Source of the DNA: Taenia hydatigena
Lineage: Eukaryota; Platyhelminthes; Cestoda; Cyclophyllidea; Taeniidae
NCBI GenBank assembly: GCA_036345935.2
Contig: JADWOT020000007.1
Span: forward strand, 5,422,665 to 5,486,664
Length of the DNA stretch: 64,000 nt
Direction of reading: 5' to 3'
Below the pieces are notes generated by a model. That model searched no databases. It was not told the origin of the DNA and worked only from the letters and a program-made list of their open reading frames with translations. Numbering within the stretch: position 1 is the stretch's first letter; each line of letters starts with the position of its first letter. Shown piece by piece: positions 59,110 to 64,000 of this stretch. Made by a program: the position numbers and the translations under genes.

Positions 59110-59605
59110 CACATGTCATCTAGGTCCCTATGTCTCGTAAATCAACTGTTGCCCCCATGGCAAAGAACGATACAGTCAAAATTAATTACCGCCACGACCA
59201 AAGGAAGGAGAGGGTCAGGCAGTCACCATAACACTGCATCATCACTACAGCGCCTCAGTTAAGAGCATTTCAGATACAATTATCCCAAGAAGCCCCTTAA
59301 AAGGGCACCAAATAAAGCCAGATGCAAACAATGTAGAGCTTTTCGCATCCTAACTCGCAGCTATGCAAACACAATAACAGCTGCCAGCTGAACCGACGAA
59401 AGAAAATTGAATGGAGTCCAAAATAGCACACGATTTCGAAAAAACTAAGGCTTTCTCCGAATTTGTGAGGCAACAAGAAGGGGTAACACAGTGGCAGGCT
59501 TTCCATTCATGCTGGAACATGCTCGATTGATGTGCCAACGCATAGTGCATCAACCGCTGGTATGATTTAGAAAGTAAAAACGTTTATTTGGAGGTAGAAT
59601 TTGCA
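59110..59605 (-). repeat. Dispersed repeat R1, copy 2
   Basis: The reverse complement matches 5149-5765. Copy 2 is shorter, with several small deletions, and two minus-strand frames (59506-59297 and 59553-59350) stay open across it. Confidence 0.8.
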
Positions 59606-61396
59606 TTCCACTGTTAATTTTTCACAGGATCTAGTATTCATGTTATAAGCGGTGATAACGACCTCATACGTAATCATGCCTCTATTAATAATCTATTGTA
59701 GGAAATCGTTATGCCAAAATTTATGCTTTAGACTGCAATTCTCCGCATGCAATACTTACCTTCGAACTTGGAAAGACATTTCATGACTTGTTGAACAAGC
59801 GTGTTAGAATAGAGGGCCTCAATTTAGTTACTTGGATCCGATAAACAAAGCTGTTTAAGTTTTGAAATTGCCAGTTAGATGCACACTTTACCAGCCGAAC
59901 TTCCAAGGAAATAAGTAAAGTTTTTGCATTGACCATATTGCACTTGCATAATGTAGGCATCCGTGGTCCCCTTAAAGGCCTACAGAATAGCTCTCCATCC
60001 GCCTCCCCAAGCTGTGCGACGTGCATGTGAGCTGATCAATCCAACCAGATTCCTTGCATTTTGCGTCGCGCCTTGAGGCCTCAATTAAAAAGGATGTTAA
60101 AAGGTCATGTATAATTATCCTTGGCGGCAACAATGTCATTATATTTCACTCCATGGGTCAAGTTTGGGACAGTAGACGTAAAAGAGAAGATTTAATCAGT
60201 GTACATACTTCCATAGTTTACTGCTTAAAAAGCACCAAGAAAGTGCTCTCCAAAATAACCCTTTTTTAAAGTAGAAAACCATGTTCGTAAGCACTTTTTG
60301 CCACCGCTGTTAATGTTTGCATGTGCCTTGCTTCCATGCATCTTCCCTTATTTCCGATTGTTAGCTAGACGGTTTGCCGAGTAAAATTGCGCATTTTTTA
60401 TTATGTCTTAGATATTGAATTAGTGGTTGCAACTAAACTACCGGTTCTTTTACGCTGATAAGCACAAATCCCATTCTGCTCTTTGCTTAAGCCTATCGGA
60501 GGGTGGATAAATGGAATGTGACACTAAGCGCAAGTAGGCACTGGTTAAGACAGTCGTCAGCGACTTGTAAGTGTGCATGGCATTTGAGAGCTTTTGAAAT
60601 TTTAAGAAAGGCGCGGTATGCCTTTACATCTGCTAATTGCCTTGCACATATCCTGATGTTAGTGCGCCTTTAAAATCCTTTAGTTCCTATGCATTTTGAT
60701 AAAGGGCTGGTCTTAGAAATTAGAGCCTTGAGCTGCAGCAAAATTAGGTGAAAATCGAGACAGCCATTTTGAGTATTATGCTTCCATGAGTGTTGACCCG
60801 ACTTCTTCCCCGATTTATAAGAAAAGAAACCGCGTTTTTATCATCCACCCTAAAGTATCTTTCGTCAGGCAGCCCAATATGACAATGCACTTGGCATATG
60901 CGACACATACAAGGCGAGATAGAATGTTCTAACGGAGTGGAGGAGTAGGTCTGCGTAGACAGCAGGTGAGTAAGTGACGAGAAGGAGGGGAGAGGTGCGG
61001 TGAGTGCTGGTGCAAATTAGCACCAGAAGGGGCAGATAAACGGGCGCAGTTATGCACAGCATAGCGTAATTCCGAGGAGCTGCGTAGTGATGGCAAAGCG
61101 AGGCTGCAGGCGCAAGTGATGGTTGCAGGATGAGCTTGGTGTGGGGTGAACACGTCCAGATCAGCGGGAATCACGCAAGGCTAGTCAAGAAACTATGAAT
61201 GTGAACGTTCATAACAGTTTTCGTTTCGCAATAAATGGTTCCAGCTCTTCGACGGTGAGGCCGACCAAGAAATGATAAGGATTATGTGAGAGTAAACCAA
61301 ACTTGAGTCTGTGCCCGAGTGAGCCTTTTGATAGTTTATTCATGCACACATACGTGAGTGGCTGGTTGATCCTCGGCTTTAATTATACATTAGCAG
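59606..61396. other. No gene recognised
   Basis: Includes a 7-bp perfect hairpin at 61007-61026 (CTGGTGC, loop AAATTA, GCACCAG) inside a G/A-rich tract (60930-61130). Short frames elsewhere lack motifs. Confidence 0.4.
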
Positions 61397-61678
61397 GTTC
61401 CAAGTGCAGCCAGCGCAAACTCAGCAAATGCAAAAGGTGTGCGCCAGCGTGAATCTCGGTTTAAGTATTTCTTGCGCACTTGTTCAAAAATAGAGTGTCC
61501 CAGGAGCTTGCTCAGGATTGTCCGCGGTATTCTAACGTTAAACAAGATCGTCTTTACCAATGATAAAGATTTGGCATTGGTTTTAAATAAGCGTGCTTCC
61601 ATCCGCGTTGAGACGGTGACATTTATGCTGGGTAGACTTGCTGCTGCTTTAATCTTCATAAGTGTTTTGCGGATTTGA
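61397..61678 (+). CDS. Candidate terminal exon, product unknown
   Basis: After ACATTAGCAG the plus frame is open for 93 codons to TGA. It is basic at first (VRQRESRFKYFLRTCSKIE), then LLRIVRGILTLNKIVFTND, and ends with a hydrophobic stretch (LGRLAAALIFISVLRI). An upstream in-frame TAG means it must be spliced in. The minus strand is also open (61390-61659), so the strand is uncertain. Confidence 0.3.
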   Translation, partial: VPSAASANSANAKGVRQRESRFKYFLRTCSKIECPRSLLRIVRGILTLNKIVFTNDKDLALVLNKRASIRVETVTFMLGRLAAALIFISVLRI

Positions 61679-63125
61679 TGCAGCCATCTCGTAGATTTGT
61701 ACGCATTTCAGGTGCACTCAGATTTTCCTGATTATTAGGCAATTTCGTCGGTCCCTTCTGCCGATGTTAGTTTATTTTTAAACGGGAGAAAAGGCAGGGC
61801 AGAGGGCGTGACATTGAGCGAATCCGACTGTTTATTGTTCTCTGCCTAAGACACCAAACTATGCGCATTTATCATTGCCAGAAGAATCATCCAAAAATGC
61901 CTGACCCCGAATTACTGATGAATGAAGTGTTTATGGGAAACGTAATGTCACGATGATGGCTTTGAAGACGACTTGCTAATTATCTTGGCTTGTTCACTTC
62001 TCCTATAGCAGTGCAGTATTCCTGACGTAGTCCTTCTCCTCACTCTTTCCCCTTAGACGTAGTAGTAATTTGCACTAACTTTAGCTATTTTGCTTTAAGG
62101 CTAATAGTTGGCTGACAGGTGGTGAGGATAGGCAAGAGTGCAGGTTTGGCGTCCCCCTTAGGTTAGCCGCATTAATATCCTTGACGGCCAGTGGTCAGTA
62201 GACGTCCCTCAAGACACAGGCAGATGTGCACTGGCAAGTGTTAAGCTTCATCTGATACTTTTTTACGTTCTCTAACTCACCTGTTGATTTGATTATTTGG
62301 TTGGTAAGGATTTTGTTGAATGGACAGGCGAAGGTGAGGCAGTGTGCATGTTTTACTGTCTCCGGGTCTATTCCCCTACTTATCTCCATTTTTTACTGTA
62401 GCGATATGATATGTGGCGTTCGAACGTTTGCACGGTCCTGCTTGATGTAAGCGAGCTTGTTGAAATCGCTCCATCTTATTCAAAACATCTGACCGTTGGA
62501 GATGCTAAATTTAACAACTCTTCGACACCCTCGTGACGAGTGTTTCTTAGTAACGTTGCTTCATTTTGATTACATTGTTGCTGCTAATAATGCTTGGGTT
62601 GGAAGTTGCTCCTAGCTGGAGGAATTGAAATGCCTTTCAAAGTTCAGCTGCCTTGTGCAGGGTGCATTTTCTGCGCGTAATATCTGTTGTCTTTGGGTGC
62701 TGTCACGTGCGTACCTACTTCAACGGAGCTGTGGATGCATTAGGTACCGTCATCGACATGTCTTAGGTATAGTACAATTGATGAATAACGATGATGAGCG
62801 GTTTTTGCAGTTCGTTTTTAAAGTGGAGTCTGATGATTAGCTAGCAAGCGCTACGGCGACGATGGAACAGACTTAGTGTGGTCCAGCCCACGCCCTAGCC
62901 CAGTGCCATCATTTGGTTCTATGCCTGCCGTAGGCGAGTTATTTTGCGGCGCGTGACCGTTCCTGTGGCACATATGTCGAAATGGTGAGACCCTTGACAC
63001 AACAGTCATGTATAGGGAGGAATTATTTGCAAAGCATTAAATTCCTTCAATTACCTATTGAAACCTCTGTTCTTTGTTCATTAAATTAGTCGGTCACCTA
63101 GTAGAGGTTTGCAGACGGAGACTGG
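61679..63125. other. No gene recognised
   Basis: Frames at 62195-62389 (-) and 62625-62840 (+), no motifs. Confidence 0.45.
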
Positions 63126-63340
63126 GTGAGGAGATCAAGTCGGTGTCGGCGATCTATTGACCTGTCTGCCACTTCATATACCTCAATCTCTCTATCTGCC
63201 AACTTATCTGCCTACCTACCTGTCTATTATCCCAACTATCAATCGATTTCTCACTTCATTCCTTTACCTGTAAAATTCGTAGGGATTAATTTGGGCAGCA
63301 TACGATAGATGTATGAGACTGACAGAGATAGACTTGCTTA
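63126..63340. repeat. Degenerate CTAT/CTGC tetranucleotide tract
   Basis: Runs such as TCTATCTGCCAACTTATCTG and CCTACCTACCTGTCTATTA, followed about 70 bp later by the complementary-looking GACAGAGATAGAC. This looks like a decayed microsatellite. Confidence 0.45.
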
Positions 63341-64000
63341 CGGCGTTCACGGAAAGCGTTCAAATGGTGGAAAATGCATCACTTTGAATGGCAGAGACGT
63401 TAGAGGAAGGCGCTTTAGCCAATAATGATAGATTACTTAATTTGCTAGTCTTTGCATCGACCAAAGTTAGGAGAGGGAGGCAGGCGTTAATTACGGTACC
63501 TTTAAGAATGCAAGCTTTGCTGAAGATGAGGTGCAGCAATGACGGAAGGCTAGCTGACTCGCGCTAGTCATCACGTCAGTGCAGAACTGTGCCGGCGCCC
63601 TTTCTCATGGCCCAAAGTTGATTTTTTTACCAAGTGCAGTTAATAACAATTCATTCTACCAAGTATGGTGTCTGTAGCACAAGATTTAGGCTTCATGTAA
63701 GGGATCGAGCAAGACTGTATTGTCTGGCTGACTGTTCAGAACCACCAGACGCAGACAGAATGGCCGCGTGACTCATCATTATGGCCTTATTTATCAATTT
63801 GGTCTCAGCCACGGGGACATGGGACCCATGATAGGGACAAACATTGTCGATCTACATTTGTCTCAAGGGCTGCGTCGTTATTCATCAGGGGATCTACAAC
63901 CCAGTCAATACCTACTTACAGGGTTGTCGGACTCAACCAGGGATGATTAAATCAAAGTGCGTTAATCACAAGAGCCACGAAACACATCATCGAGTGCTTG
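63341..64000. other. No gene recognised
   Basis: No supported feature to the end of the window. Confidence 0.45.

Noticed and set aside
1..64000. CRISPR arrays, operons, phage or plasmid features
   Set aside because: No direct-repeat/spacer pattern, no clustered same-strand ORFs and no prokaryotic signals were seen. The window is eukaryotic.

Overview
The window looks like nuclear DNA of a eukaryote, most likely an invertebrate animal. There are no operons, ribosome binding sites or long bacterial ORFs. The coding pieces found are short, are bounded by GT..AG signals and join in phase across introns. Decayed repeats are scattered on both strands, there is a CA microsatellite, and a run of N (21120-21393) marks a scaffold gap. 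The very short introns and the many small exons make me think of a parasitic flatworm such as a tapeworm, but that is a guess and nothing here names the species.

Only one gene is recognised with confidence: a plus-strand, multi-exon DUR3-type sodium:solute symporter (urea/polyamine transporter branch of the SSF/SLC5 superfamily) from 14987 to at least 21506. Nine coding segments, separated by introns of 86 bp to 1.8 kb, give family-typical membrane helices in the right order. Between two of the membrane blocks lies a Cys/His-rich insert that looks metal-binding (17678-17820 and 18391-18559). One intron appears to use a GC donor (16994-17275). The exon at 16618-16993 can only be read through by invoking two tiny introns (25 and 36 nt) or frameshifts. 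The 5' exons were not found and part of the 3' end lies near the gap.

Three weaker candidate genes were pieced together from splice signals and reading phase: a plus-strand gene with a 26-nt microexon (25204-25960), a minus-strand gene (30784-31772) whose joined frame carries one or two in-frame stops next to exon ends, and a plus-strand two-exon gene ending at 32243. Their products are not recognised. A tRNA-Ser(CGA)-like sequence with a damaged T arm lies at 1657-1738 on the minus strand.

Much of the remainder is repeats. There is a pair of about 1.9 kb direct duplicates (32552-34390 and 37741-39765), an inverted pair of about 0.6 kb (43370-43995 and 50290-50890), three dispersed families with copies on both sides of the symporter gene, a shared 0.25-0.3 kb repeat (3030-3340 and 31760-32015), and a short Ty3/gypsy-like pol remnant (58510-58621). 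Long stretches, especially 45.4-50.3 kb, 50.9-54.6 kb and 59.6-64 kb, show nothing I can support beyond isolated open frames. All calls were made by eye, with no database search.
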